Position numbers and translations under genes: made by a program. From contig DAME01000028.1 of assembly GCA_002499545.1 (NCBI GenBank), positions 1-64,000 on the forward strand: DNA of 64,000 bases, given 5' to 3'. Shown here in pieces: positions 8,219 to 16,991 of the stretch. Under the pieces are notes generated by a model, which was given only the letters and a program-made list of their open reading frames with translations, was not told the DNA's origin and did no database searches. Each line of letters opens with the position of its first letter. The first letter of the stretch is position 1. This DNA comes from Euryarchaeota archaeon UBA88 (GTDB lineage: Archaea > Thermoplasmatota > Poseidoniia > Poseidoniales > Poseidoniaceae).

Positions 8219-9973
8219 ATGCTACGACGCACTGTTGCGTTTCTGTGTCTTGCAATCGTCGCACTTCCGCTGGTGGTTGCAGAAGAACCCCATTCAGACT
8301 GGAATGCTGCGCATGAATTCGTGTGGGAGCACGACTTTGGTGGCACATACATCTCTACAGCGCCTGTTTTCCTCGATGAGCGTCTTCTGGTTCGAACATC
8401 TGGCGGTGGTCAAGCTGCTGTTTCGTCGTTCGATTTTTCCGGTAATCTCGTCTGGTCTCACGCCAATCCGAATTCCAATAATCACGACATGTCACCGTTG
8501 AAACTGGTACGGCAAGGACAGGGTGCGTGCGGCAGTTGGGACGAACTGGTCCTTGTTGGATGGACGGACGGAACCGTCGATGCACTTGATGCTATGACTG
8601 GATCGTTGGTCTGGTCCAATTATCTCAATTCCTCTGCGTGGGGCGTCACTGGTCATATCGCCATCGATGGAGAGTTCGCCGTTGTCTCAAGTTCGCTTGG
8701 TGTAGGTAAATACTGTCTTGCCGATGGCGAGGAACAGTGGTGGGTTCCGACCGGTTTTGGTTGGAGAAATGGAGTCTCTGTGCATTCGTTCGGATATGCA
8801 CTTGGCGATGAAGCAGGTAACCTTTGGACCGTTGCTCGAAATGGCTCAACCAACTCATATCAACTCGATTCAGGAAAAATACGTCACGCACCAATCATGA
8901 CCGAAGCAGGACTGTTCATTCATTCACAATTGCCCCAGTCAAGTACAATTCTCGTTCTCGATCCGACCAACTTTGAAGTGATTCAGAACTTTACTTCTGG
9001 ACCTTCCCCGGCGGTTCCAACGGCAGATGGTACAATGGTTCTCACCGGTGATTCTTCTGCAGTACAATTGTTTGAATGCCGCCAATCATGTGAATTAATA
9101 GGAAGCGTACCCTTTCGAACCAATGGTGAACTTGGGAGTATCGGTTCTGCAACCTACATGGCGGCAATGAACGCTCCTAACGCCGAGTGGGGCGTGTTCA
9201 CTTTGAACCAGAATCGCACGTTCGCTGTAGAATCTGTGGACCTCGGACTTTACGGCTACGGTACGGCTGGGCCAGGGTTCATGCAACAGAATTCGACCAA
9301 CTTTTTGGCAGTAGGGAACGATGGGGGAGTCGTACGCTTTTTCCGCAGTTTAGGATTTAACGCAGAGGTTGACGGAGATACGGAAGTTAGCGAAGTGTCG
9401 GAGGTCACAGAGGTTACTGAAGTCGCTGAAATCGTCGAGCAAGCCGCCATCGAATCAATCGATTGGAGAGCGCAAGGTTTTGTCTTCATTCTGTACGTGC
9501 TTTTGGGTTCAATTGGGGTTCAATTTTTACGTGGCAGCACGGAATGGCTTCTTCGTACAAGCAGTCTATTTTTCCTGGTTCTGCTGTTGATGGTTCTGCC
9601 TGATTTATCAGCACACTGGTCTGAAGTTGTCAGTGAACGTTTGCCTTCTGAATCGGTCGATGAGGAATGGAATGCATCATGGCCTGATGAATGGTTGGAT
9701 ACCCAAATTGTAATTTTCGAATTTGAAGATGGACATCGGGCTGTTGGCGGGCTACAGGGGTCGGAAAACGTGTACCAGCTCACACAAGCAGCCTGTCGTT
9801 CTCTCGGAATCGACTACGGGTTTGAAGAAACCGGGCTGGGGATATACATTGAATCTTTTGACGGTCTTGAAGCAAACGGTTGGGAATACGCTATTGACGG
9901 TTCCCCTGGCGTTCGTTCGGTCGATTCGACCGCAGTTGAGGCTGCGTCGATTGTTCGCTGGTCTCCTGCATAA
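8219..9973 (+). CDS. PQQ-like propeller membrane protein with C-terminal DUF4430 domain
   Basis: A 584-residue exported protein. A signal peptide (FLCLAIVALPLVVA) is followed by a PQQ/WD-like beta-propeller of about 360 residues with blades such as FDFSGNLVWS and LDAMTGSLVW. A Val-Glu-rich linker (EVSEVSEVTEVTEV) leads to two closely spaced membrane helices (about residues 418-436 and 445-462), then an external C-terminal domain. That domain resembles DUF4430, related to the C-terminal domain of transcobalamin, ending in GWEYAIDGSPG and IVRWSP. ATG 8219 is chosen because GGAGTGA overlaps the gatE stop 5 nt upstream. The gene directly precedes an ECF transporter S component, a pairing known in corrinoid uptake loci, so I infer a substrate-capture or accessory role. 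Fusion of propeller and DUF4430 is unusual. Confidence 0.7.
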   Translation: MLRRTVAFLCLAIVALPLVVAEEPHSDWNAAHEFVWEHDFGGTYISTAPVFLDERLLVRTSGGGQAAVSSFDFSGNLVWSHANPNSNNHDMSPLKLVRQGQGACGSWDELVLVGWTDGTVDALDAMTGSLVWSNYLNSSAWGVTGHIAIDGEFAVVSSSLGVGKYCLADGEEQWWVPTGFGWRNGVSVHSFGYALGDEAGNLWTVARNGSTNSYQLDSGKIRHAPIMTEAGLFIHSQLPQSSTILVLDPTNFEVIQNFTSGPSPAVPTADGTMVLTGDSSAVQLFECRQSCELIGSVPFRTNGELGSIGSATYMAAMNAPNAEWGVFTLNQNRTFAVESVDLGLYGYGTAGPGFMQQNSTNFLAVGNDGGVVRFFRSLGFNAEVDGDTEVSEVSEVTEVTEVAEIVEQAAIESIDWRAQGFVFILYVLLGSIGVQFLRGSTEWLLRTSSLFFLVLLLMVLPDLSAHWSEVVSERLPSESVDEEWNASWPDEWLDTQIVIFEFEDGHRAVGGLQGSENVYQLTQAACRSLGIDYGFEETGLGIYIESFDGLEANGWEYAIDGSPGVRSVDSTAVEAASIVRWSPA

Positions 9974-10014
9974 TAGAGGCAAGCCTCAAATCATCCCCCA
10001 TGTTAGGGTGAGAT

Positions 10015-10674
10015 ATGTTCCAAGCGATGGGCACTCACGGCCCGAATCTTTCGCCACAAGCGAGTTTAGTTTTGGATCTCCTGTTAGTCGCCACAGCGTT
10101 TCTTTTGTTGGCCCGTCCAGTGAAGCGTCCTTTGAATGAAGTTTTGTTCATGGCAACGCTTGTCATCGGTGTATCGCTCATCCGAGTCGTTATGGCGCCG
10201 TTGCCGAATGTACAACCCGTCACCGTTGCAACTCTTCTGGTAGGCGCACAACTCGGGGCACGGCGAGGTGCTGCGTTTGCAGTCTTGGTTGCCATGCTTT
10301 CCAATGCTTTTTTGGGCGATGGTTGGTGGACAATTTTCCAAGCAGCAGCTTGGGCGAGCATCGCAGTTCTTGGCGCAAATCTCCGACTTCTTGTCGATTC
10401 GAAATTGCACATGGGCCGAGCGATTGCAGCATCGTTATTCGCAGCAGTGTGGTTTGATGTCCTTGTATCGTTCTCCATTTTAGATGGCACTATTGGCGTG
10501 CGTGAGTTCATGACCTACCTGGTGAACGGCATTCCGTTCGACCTGCTTCACATGCTCGGGAATTTGACGTTCGTTGTGTGGGCCGGTGCTTGGTTTACGG
10601 GTATTCTTGAACAAGAGCCAGAGGCCAATGATCTTGAATTCACGGTGGTGAATACCCATGCCATCGATGGTTGA
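10015..10674 (+). CDS. ECF transporter substrate-binding (S) component, CbrT-like
   Basis: A 219-residue integral membrane protein with about six helices. The central signature VAMLSNAFLGDGWWTIFQAAAW resembles the SN-x-FFG-x-G-x-WT-x-WQ region of cobalamin-type ECF S components, and PNVQPVT precedes it as in that family. S components capture a vitamin in the membrane and deliver it to the shared EcfA-EcfT energising module, which is not in this window. The upstream DUF4430 protein supports a corrinoid substrate, but that is inference; a queuosine, biotin or other vitamin S component is possible. GGGTGA lies just upstream of the ATG. Its 3' end overlaps the first pth2 gene by 17 nt, so they are probably one transcript. 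Confidence 0.75.
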   Translation: MFQAMGTHGPNLSPQASLVLDLLLVATAFLLLARPVKRPLNEVLFMATLVIGVSLIRVVMAPLPNVQPVTVATLLVGAQLGARRGAAFAVLVAMLSNAFLGDGWWTIFQAAAWASIAVLGANLRLLVDSKLHMGRAIAASLFAAVWFDVLVSFSILDGTIGVREFMTYLVNGIPFDLLHMLGNLTFVVWAGAWFTGILEQEPEANDLEFTVVNTHAIDG

Positions 10675-11026
10675 AGAACCAACAATGGTTCTTCTCGCCC
10701 GCCACGATTTGAAGTTGTCAGCGGGTAAACTGGCGGTGCAATGTTCTCATGCAGCCGTCTCATGCACGCTCCGTGCCCGTAAGTCACATGCCCGTTTAGT
10801 CGAGCGATGGATGAATGGGGGTGGGAGGAAGATTTGTCTCAAAGTTGACGACCTTGAATCTCTTCAACGCTTTGCTGGGCAAGCACAAGCCGCAGGTTTG
10901 GTGACTTACTTGGTCAAAGATGCCGGGCATACCGAGATTCCAGCTGGAACCGTTACAGTACTCGGTATTGGCCCAGCACCTCGACGAACTATTGACGCAC
11001 TGGTGTCTGAACTGAAACCGTATTGA
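10658..11026 (+). CDS. pth2: peptidyl-tRNA hydrolase, archaeal/eukaryotic type (copy 1)
   Basis: Pth2 cleaves the ester bond of peptidyl-tRNAs that drop off the ribosome and recycles the tRNA. The 122-residue protein shows the family landmarks in order: LLARHDLKLSAGKLAVQ, CSHAAVS, KICLKV, DAGHTEIPAGT and TVLGIGP. The loop is DAGHT rather than the more common DAGRT. LSAGK replaces the usual MGKGK near the active site, so this copy is the more diverged of the two. GGTGGTG at 10644-10650 supports the ATG at 10658, inside the end of the ECF gene; ATGs at 10667 and 10685 are alternatives. The second copy begins 9 bp after its stop. Confidence 0.9.
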   Translation: MPSMVEEPTMVLLARHDLKLSAGKLAVQCSHAAVSCTLRARKSHARLVERWMNGGGRKICLKVDDLESLQRFAGQAQAAGLVTYLVKDAGHTEIPAGTVTVLGIGPAPRRTIDALVSELKPY

Positions 11027-11035
11027 GGCGAGAGA

Positions 11036-11452
11036 ATGGGTCTACGTTCATTTCTGCATAGACTCACCGCCCCCCCTCCGTCAGGCGTTCAACCTAACGG
11101 TCCGTGTAAAATGGTCCTCGTCGTCAATCACAGTCTCAAGATGGGCAAGGGTAAAATTGCGGCTCAAGTGGGTCACGGGGCGGTCATGGCGACGATGAAA
11201 TCCGGTTCAAAACAACCTGCTCATCTTGAGACTTGGCTCGGGCAGGGACAAAAGAAAGTATGCGTTAAAGGCAACGATGACGAGCACCTTTTAGCAATCG
11301 AAAAGGTTGCACAAGAAGCCGGAATCCTCACCACGTTGGTGCACGATGCCGGACACACACAAATCCCAAGTGGCTCGCTTACCGTGGTTGCTCTGGGCCC
11401 CGATACAAGTTCCAAACTCGAGTCGATAACGGGTGAATTGAAACTTCTCTAA
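11036..11452 (+). CDS. pth2: peptidyl-tRNA hydrolase, archaeal/eukaryotic type (copy 2)
   Basis: A second, full-length Pth2 of 138 residues. It keeps the canonical KMGKGKIAAQVGHGAV core, KKVCVKG, DAGHTQIPSGS and LTVVALGP. It differs from copy 1 by an N-terminal extension of about 20 residues (HRLTAPPPSG) and by VGH in place of CSH. A GAGGCGAGAG stretch just upstream supports the start. The two copies are only moderately similar outside the motifs, which suggests an old duplication or acquisition of a second gene. Archaea usually have one pth2, so the tandem pair is notable. Either one may supply the essential activity; the other may act on other peptidyl-tRNAs. Confidence 0.92.
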   Translation: MGLRSFLHRLTAPPPSGVQPNGPCKMVLVVNHSLKMGKGKIAAQVGHGAVMATMKSGSKQPAHLETWLGQGQKKVCVKGNDDEHLLAIEKVAQEAGILTTLVHDAGHTQIPSGSLTVVALGPDTSSKLESITGELKLL

Positions 11453-11494
11453 TTCCGCCATTGGTTTGATGAAGAAAGACGGTTTGCGATTGCT

Positions 11495-12535
11495 ATGCGT
11501 GACTATTCCTCTGACCGTATCGACCTTCGCTCGGACACCGTAACACAACCTACGCCGGCGATGCGCGATGCAATGCATCACGCCCGTGTTGGCGATGATG
11601 TGCTTGGAGACGACCCTACCGTGACTGAACTGGAACAACGTATTGCAGCGTTATGCGGGAAAGAAGCAGGACTCTTTGTACCGTCAGGAACGATGTCAAA
11701 TGCAATTGCTCTTCGAACACACACTTCTCCGGGCGACGAAATCATTACCGCAGTGAACAGCCATATTTACGTCTATGAGGGGGGCGGATACGCAGCATTG
11801 TGTGGCGCTTCGATTGCATTAGTTAATGTCGAAGGAGGTTTGATGAACGCTCCCGATGTTGAAAAAGCAATACGAAAGCAAGCGGGGTCTCTTTCTCACT
11901 ATCCAGATGGTTCGCTGGTATGCGTCGAAAACACATCCAACAGGGGCGGTGGTGCATGTTACCCACAAGCGACGCTTGATGCTATTGCGGCTGTGGCAAA
12001 GGCCAACGACTGTGCAGTGCACATGGACGGCGCCCGTATCTTCAACGCTGTTATCGCAACAGGTGTTCCTCTTGACCGAATGGTCAGAGACTACGATTCA
12101 ATTTCCATTTGCCTATCGAAAAGTCTTGGAGCACCCATTGGCTCAGTGCTGGTTGGCTCCAAGGCGTTCATTGCACGCGCCCATCGATGGCGTAAGATGT
12201 TCGGGGGAGGGATGCGTCAATCAGGAATGATCGCATCTGCTGGACTGTATGCACTTGACCACAACATCGAACGACTGAGTGATGACCACCAAAGAACCAT
12301 GACATTGGCTAATGCAATCAACTCCACTGACGGCTTTTCTGTTGACATGGATACCGTTGAAACAAACATGATTTATTTCCATTCTGAAACCCCAGCTTCT
12401 GAGGTAATGGGCCATTTACAATCAAAGGGAATCGACGTTATGGACATTCAACCCAATACGTGTAGAATCGTTGTTCATCTGCACATCACCGATGAAGACA
12501 TTGCCCAAATCATCAACGTTTTTTCTGAAATGTAG
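11495..12535 (+). CDS. ltaE: low-specificity L-threonine aldolase
   Basis: A PLP-dependent fold-type I enzyme that splits L-threonine (and allo-threonine) into glycine and acetaldehyde; it can also act on related beta-hydroxy amino acids. The protein opens with IDLRSDTVTQPTPAMR, a family hallmark. GTMSNAIAL and the cofactor Asp in CAVHMDGARIFN are present. The Schiff-base lysine is in ICLSKSLGAPIGS, followed by KMFGGGMRQSG. Its 346 residues match the family. It probably supplies glycine and one-carbon units. It stands 42 bp after pth2 and 31 bp before the orphan gene, all on the same strand. Confidence 0.93.
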   Translation: MRDYSSDRIDLRSDTVTQPTPAMRDAMHHARVGDDVLGDDPTVTELEQRIAALCGKEAGLFVPSGTMSNAIALRTHTSPGDEIITAVNSHIYVYEGGGYAALCGASIALVNVEGGLMNAPDVEKAIRKQAGSLSHYPDGSLVCVENTSNRGGGACYPQATLDAIAAVAKANDCAVHMDGARIFNAVIATGVPLDRMVRDYDSISICLSKSLGAPIGSVLVGSKAFIARAHRWRKMFGGGMRQSGMIASAGLYALDHNIERLSDDHQRTMTLANAINSTDGFSVDMDTVETNMIYFHSETPASEVMGHLQSKGIDVMDIQPNTCRIVVHLHITDEDIAQIINVFSEM

Positions 12536-12566
12536 TCGCTTAAGTACTCTTGAATTGTACCAAGAT

Positions 12567-14891
12567 ATGGCGGGCAAAGGCGAACCTATTCACGCTTGCT
12601 CTGTATGTGACCGACTATGCTCGGTGAGCACTTGTGCACTGTGTACGTCCATTATTTCCGGCAAGAAAAACCGTTCATGGTCACACCATATACGTGAAGA
12701 AATTCACGACCGCGCCCGGACCATGCTTGGCGAAGTCGGCCGAACTGCTCAGCAACGATGGAAACATATTCTGCATCACACCACTCACAGCGAGGAAGTC
12801 ACATGGGCTCACCTCCCGCAACACACGGATCCGGTTGTATCTCAACCCGGCTCCTCTGAGGAATTGAACCAAATCATTCAGTCGCTTTCCGACGGTGTAC
12901 GCCTTACTGCACAACAACGGAACATGCTTCTCGATGGATTCACGCTCCACGATGGTTCCAGGGTCTCTTTTTCAAGTTCGAAACTGATGGTTAACGGGCG
13001 AACAATGCCGTTTGAAGTCCCAGTTGTATCGTTTCTAACACTGTTGACATCCCCCAAAAAGCGTATTGGATGGGATTTGAGTAAACTGTTTTCAATTTTC
13101 GGAACTCTCAACCTGAACTACCAGCGTAAAGCAATGAACGATCGCCAGCGATTCGGTCGACCGCCTCGACTTCATCCACTGCAGAAGCCTGGCGCTGATG
13201 CTTTGTTCAATTGGATTCAGTGGATGGCTGAAGAACACTTGATTCCGCCCAAGCACTACACGCTCACCCCTATTGGAGCATGGGCGAGAGATATCAAGAA
13301 CAGACTTTCATCCGGGCGTGGGAGAAACAAGTTCGACTCCTACATCGTCGATGCTTTCAAGCATCACCCGTCCAGCCTTCGCGCCCTCTCAGAATACCCG
13401 TGGATGAACCGGTGGGTGTCCTATGTTGGGACTACCCAAGATGCAACTGATCGGCCATGGCCGTTTGCTATCGAGGGCATGAAATTGAAACTCAAAGTTC
13501 GCAGCGTCAACAACGCAGCGAGGAAAACACCCGTTCCTGTCGAACCCGGTGTTTGGGCGTTCTTACTTTCCAGTATCCTCTCTCCAATCACCAGTGATGA
13601 AGGTGAATTACTGTATGCTTTACAGTACAATTGGACTGCTCAAACGACTCAACTGCACGAGGTTCCTGCACCACTTCGCCGTTCTATCCAGTTTTTGAAC
13701 GAAGTCATCGACGGAAATTCAAATCAAGTTCACATCCACAACAACCGCCTCCTCGTAGTCGGAAAACTCGGGCATTTCTATGAGGTCCGGGTTGGGAAAG
13801 GAGTCCATTCAGCGCCCTTCATCATCGAGGCCATACGTTCGCTCGAGCCGAGGAGGACCTATCCTCTCTGCATTCACTCAGGCACATTCCACGCAACAGT
13901 CCCGCTCGGTGATACGATTGCTGCGGTGGTCCTGTCACTTGTTGATGACATCAATGTCGCAACATCAATCGACAGCCTGGCGCTTGAATTGCATTCAACT
14001 TCGCCGCTGGGATTCCCCCGTACACTTGAAGACGCCCACATACCGCTGCTCGATTCAACAAATCTTGCAGCCTTTGTTCAGCATGCTGTTCGGCGACGTC
14101 AATCCATCACATGGCTCCCTCCCGAAATGCGTCGAGCAACCAATGCCCAGGCCCGACGACAGGGTAACTTCGCTCCGCTTTTCAACCGTCAGCATGAGTT
14201 CAACGCTCACCATCGTCACGACCTCGAACGTAGTGTGTTATCCCGCACTAATACTCTTGTACAGCATGCAATTGCAGCGAATCGTCCGCCACCTCTCCCG
14301 CAGTTCATTGAGATGTGGCACACTTCTCTGTCTTCTGATGAGGGGGGCTCCTCGGGAACAGGCCATGATGATCACCTCTACCATCGAATTCATGGAAGGA
14401 ATGAGTGGATGTTTTTGCGGAATTTTGCTGAAGCTGAGACCGTCCACCCAATCGGCGATGCGAGGGAAGGAGAACGGCGCTATTGCGAACTCTTCCCTCT
14501 GCTGTGGGAAGCGATGATGCTTCATCCAGTCGGCTCGACACTTCGTATTTCGCAGCAGAACAATGGAGTGATTAATTTTCAACACTGCAATCTTTCGCTC
14601 ACTGTGCGCAATCCACAAGAACGCAGAATAATGTGCCGATTTGCCACCCTCCTCGGTTATCGAGAACGAGAACCTGCTCAGGGTATGATGATTCTTGAGC
14701 GAAGAGGTGGTCCACGAAACAATGCAAGGAGAGATTTAACTCTCTTACTCAACCGCTCCCAAGGTAATCTTGGCGTCCGAGGCGCACCTCCATGGTGGTG
14801 GCACTATCGTGACGTGTGTCAAGCACCAGCCCAAGCCCCAGAGTTTCGATGGGAACTAGAGCAAGAATACCGCGACGATATTCGCCGCTGA
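12567..14891 (+). CDS. unrecognised 774-residue protein with N-terminal cysteine cluster
   Basis: I do not recognise this protein. The N-terminus has a compact cysteine cluster, ACSVCDRLCSVSTCALC (C-x2-C-x3-C-x4-C-x2-C), that looks metal-binding. The rest is soluble, with no signal peptide or membrane helix, and rich in Arg, His and Trp. It shows alternating helical and strand-like stretches such as LLVVGKLGHFYEVRVG and a striking PWWWHYRD near the C-terminus. A basic, His-rich segment (HHRHDLERS) lies around two-thirds along. The frame is open back into the threonine aldolase gene, but ATG 12567, 31 bp after that stop and just before the cysteine cluster, is the sensible start. Nucleic-acid binding is possible from its charge; nothing shows an enzymatic activity. 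Confidence 0.7.
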   Translation: MAGKGEPIHACSVCDRLCSVSTCALCTSIISGKKNRSWSHHIREEIHDRARTMLGEVGRTAQQRWKHILHHTTHSEEVTWAHLPQHTDPVVSQPGSSEELNQIIQSLSDGVRLTAQQRNMLLDGFTLHDGSRVSFSSSKLMVNGRTMPFEVPVVSFLTLLTSPKKRIGWDLSKLFSIFGTLNLNYQRKAMNDRQRFGRPPRLHPLQKPGADALFNWIQWMAEEHLIPPKHYTLTPIGAWARDIKNRLSSGRGRNKFDSYIVDAFKHHPSSLRALSEYPWMNRWVSYVGTTQDATDRPWPFAIEGMKLKLKVRSVNNAARKTPVPVEPGVWAFLLSSILSPITSDEGELLYALQYNWTAQTTQLHEVPAPLRRSIQFLNEVIDGNSNQVHIHNNRLLVVGKLGHFYEVRVGKGVHSAPFIIEAIRSLEPRRTYPLCIHSGTFHATVPLGDTIAAVVLSLVDDINVATSIDSLALELHSTSPLGFPRTLEDAHIPLLDSTNLAAFVQHAVRRRQSITWLPPEMRRATNAQARRQGNFAPLFNRQHEFNAHHRHDLERSVLSRTNTLVQHAIAANRPPPLPQFIEMWHTSLSSDEGGSSGTGHDDHLYHRIHGRNEWMFLRNFAEAETVHPIGDAREGERRYCELFPLLWEAMMLHPVGSTLRISQQNNGVINFQHCNLSLTVRNPQERRIMCRFATLLGYREREPAQGMMILERRGGPRNNARRDLTLLLNRSQGNLGVRGAPPWWWHYRDVCQAPAQAPEFRWELEQEYRDDIRR

Positions 14892-14895
14892 GCAC

Positions 14896-15819
14896 TCACT
14901 CATTTCGAGTGTCCGACTCTCGACGAGCAGCAGCTACCAAGAGAACGGTTCCAGTTGCAAGTAACGATGCAGCAGGAAGTGCTCGCTCCTCTTCCTCACT
15001 CTCGGCAGGGGTGTCTTCAACTACCGGCATGTTAACTTCATACACCAAGTGCACCGAGAGGTCGTTTCCATCGTATGCAGGTGGGAGTGTGATGGTTGAA
15101 GTTCCCGTGAGCGACTTGCCAAGTTCAACGATGCCTCGAACGACGTGAGGATAATCTCCCAAGCCGTTGGTACCTTCTTCAAAATTCGCAGAATGTTCGA
15201 CAACCCAGGCATTGACTGTCAACACACCTTCTCCAAACTGTGCAAGATCGATATCCAGCGCCCATGCAACGGTACCAGTGGTATTGGATGTAGGGGTCCA
15301 AGAAAACACGGATGTCCCGTTACCGAGCTGAAGCGGTTCTTGAACCAAGTCAGTGAATTCTGCAGTTAGAGAATCGTAATCCGTGACGCTTCCATACTTG
15401 AATGTCGTACCGTTGATCGCACTTGCTGGAGGATACATGTTGTAGTTGTTATCTTCGTAAGTATACACGACACCATACCGGTCATAGAATCGTTGATTCA
15501 CCGCTTCAGAACCCAGAGGGTCACTCGGCTCATTGATTGCTCTATGGACGTGGTATTGCTGTATGCTGACGTTCTCACTCACTTCTTCAAAGGCATGCTC
15601 CACAGTTACGCAGTTGCCACACCACGTTGCCGTGAGGATTTCAACGATGCTGGGTAGATCGCTCAAGTTCTCAACTGAGGAGTCCGTCACATTGGCCTCA
15701 GACCACTGTCCACCAAACACGACTCCGCCTTCCAACGTAGTTGCTGGAAGAGCAACAGAGGTTACCGGGCAGAATGCAGTGAGTATCAAGAGTCCGACGA
15801 GGATGAATCCTTTGCGCAT
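14896..15819 (-). CDS. secreted, anchored thioredoxin-like protein
   Basis: A 307-residue exported redox protein. A signal peptide (FILVGLLILTAFCPVTS) precedes a thioredoxin-like domain with the active-site motif TATWCGNC (Cys67, Cys70) and a helix after it. Around residue 130 YPPASAINGT corresponds to the cis-proline loop. A beta-rich second domain (residues about 150-260) follows. The end is an acidic linker (ESEEEER), a hydrophobic helix and a basic tail, the layout of archaeal C-terminal anchors. It probably makes or breaks disulfides in proteins outside the cell. Its start overlaps the end of the TFB gene by 34 nt. Its stop is 4 bp from that of the convergent orphan gene. Confidence 0.8.
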   Translation of the reverse strand: MRKGFILVGLLILTAFCPVTSVALPATTLEGGVVFGGQWSEANVTDSSVENLSDLPSIVEILTATWCGNCVTVEHAFEEVSENVSIQQYHVHRAINEPSDPLGSEAVNQRFYDRYGVVYTYEDNNYNMYPPASAINGTTFKYGSVTDYDSLTAEFTDLVQEPLQLGNGTSVFSWTPTSNTTGTVAWALDIDLAQFGEGVLTVNAWVVEHSANFEEGTNGLGDYPHVVRGIVELGKSLTGTSTITLPPAYDGNDLSVHLVYEVNMPVVEDTPAESEEEERALPAASLLATGTVLLVAAARRESDTRNE

Positions 15820-16991
15820 GATTGAACGAATCGGTACTTGCCTATCAAAGCATGCTGTTCGCGGGAATCGAGGATAACTTCCTTGTATGTTTGACTCGTA
15901 TCAAAAGCTCCGTTGTCGTGAAACGTACCTTGGTGAACCTCTTTGACTAATGCGTAGTATCGAGAACGAACGCCGCTGCTCGTGATTCCAAACACTTCTG
16001 CAATGACATCAGCCGTACCGCTTTGTAATCCGTAGACATTCAAGGCAGCATACGTGACCACTGATACAACCATTCGAGCTTCGATGTTGAGCGTGAGAGC
16101 GTCCTTCGACCCTTCATGCAGCAACAAAAGTCGTGCAGAGGTCTCGTAGAGCACATCTTCGTAATCCCGTTCACTCAAAACCTCGGCCAAAGCATCGAAC
16201 AAATGGTTCATCCCTTGGTCAATTTCATCTTCTCGCTTGTCCTCGATGCTCTTGCGAACGGGCATTTTGGCCCAACCCATCGTGACGCGAGCCTTCCAGT
16301 GGTCGAGAATACGTTTTCGAGCGTTCAGGATTTGCCTGTTGGTGATACCAAATTGGGCCATCAAAGAGCGGCGGTCCATCTCAGGGAACATGCCGAGTTT
16401 TCCCGAGAGTTCAACGATGGCAACCGCAATAATCACGGCGTTTTCCTCTTCAGAACAGCCTTTGATCCCCTCGCCTTTGCGGCAGATGGAGTTCTTCGGC
16501 ATACCAAGTCGTCGCTTCATCGACTTCGCTTGCTTCTGGCGTATCGCTTCTTGTTCAGAGTTCAATGGCCGGCACGACATCTCGGCCATGAATTCAAGCA
16601 TGTGGGACATCTGTCGTCCAAACAGCGACTCGATGTTCCGCTTCACCCGCTTTGCGAAAGGATGTGGGTTTTCCGGCGTGCTGCGGTGAATCTTCTCAAA
16701 CAGGCGGTACTTGCTACGTCGAGCTGCCGACACCCCGCGCCCACCGTACATCTTCGAACCTGCCGTTCCAATGTTGGCATTGATGTCTTTGTCCATTCGC
16801 ACAGGCTGATAGTGGGCGCTTTCACCGAACAGGATACTTCCATTGTCTGCAGCAAGTCCCAATTGCAGTTCAGTAACCAGCCCACAATCGTCACACACAC
16901 TTTCTCCCTTTTCAGCATCGTGCGTCATGTTCATTCCAGCGCAATCGTCGCACTTCAGCTCTTCTTCCTCTTTTTTTGTCTCGTTTACCAT
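15786..16991 (-). CDS. tfb: transcription initiation factor B (TFB), divergent paralogue
   Basis: TFB bridges the TATA-bound TBP and RNA polymerase and sets the start site. The N-terminal zinc ribbon is clear (CDDC, 15 residues, CDDCGL). Two cyclin-like repeats follow, the second including AYAALNVYGLQSGTADVIAEVFGITSSGVRSRY with its helix-turn-helix. The B-reader/B-linker between them lacks the usual EWRAF/GxP pattern and reads RMDKDINANIG...GRGVSAARRSKYR instead. At 401 residues it is about 80-100 longer than typical. It is therefore probably an alternative TFB with its own promoter preference. A GGAG site precedes the ATG. A TATA-like CACTATAAGTGG lies about 30 bp upstream on the minus strand, which would give a very short leader. 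Confidence 0.88.
   Translation of the reverse strand: MVNETKKEEEELKCDDCAGMNMTHDAEKGESVCDDCGLVTELQLGLAADNGSILFGESAHYQPVRMDKDINANIGTAGSKMYGGRGVSAARRSKYRLFEKIHRSTPENPHPFAKRVKRNIESLFGRQMSHMLEFMAEMSCRPLNSEQEAIRQKQAKSMKRRLGMPKNSICRKGEGIKGCSEEENAVIIAVAIVELSGKLGMFPEMDRRSLMAQFGITNRQILNARKRILDHWKARVTMGWAKMPVRKSIEDKREDEIDQGMNHLFDALAEVLSERDYEDVLYETSARLLLLHEGSKDALTLNIEARMVVSVVTYAALNVYGLQSGTADVIAEVFGITSSGVRSRYYALVKEVHQGTFHDNGAFDTSQTYKEVILDSREQHALIGKYRFVQSCAKDSSSSDS

Noticed and set aside
9371..9440. Tandem-like GAAGT/GAGGT repeats that could be a DNA-level repeat.
   Set aside because: They encode a Val-Glu linker between propeller and membrane helices in an uninterrupted frame. A low-complexity linker explains them.
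10035..10511. Open frame of 158 codons antisense to the ECF S component.
   Set aside because: Arg/Asn-rich composition typical of reversed membrane-protein codons, with no start signal. The sense strand has coherent membrane helices.
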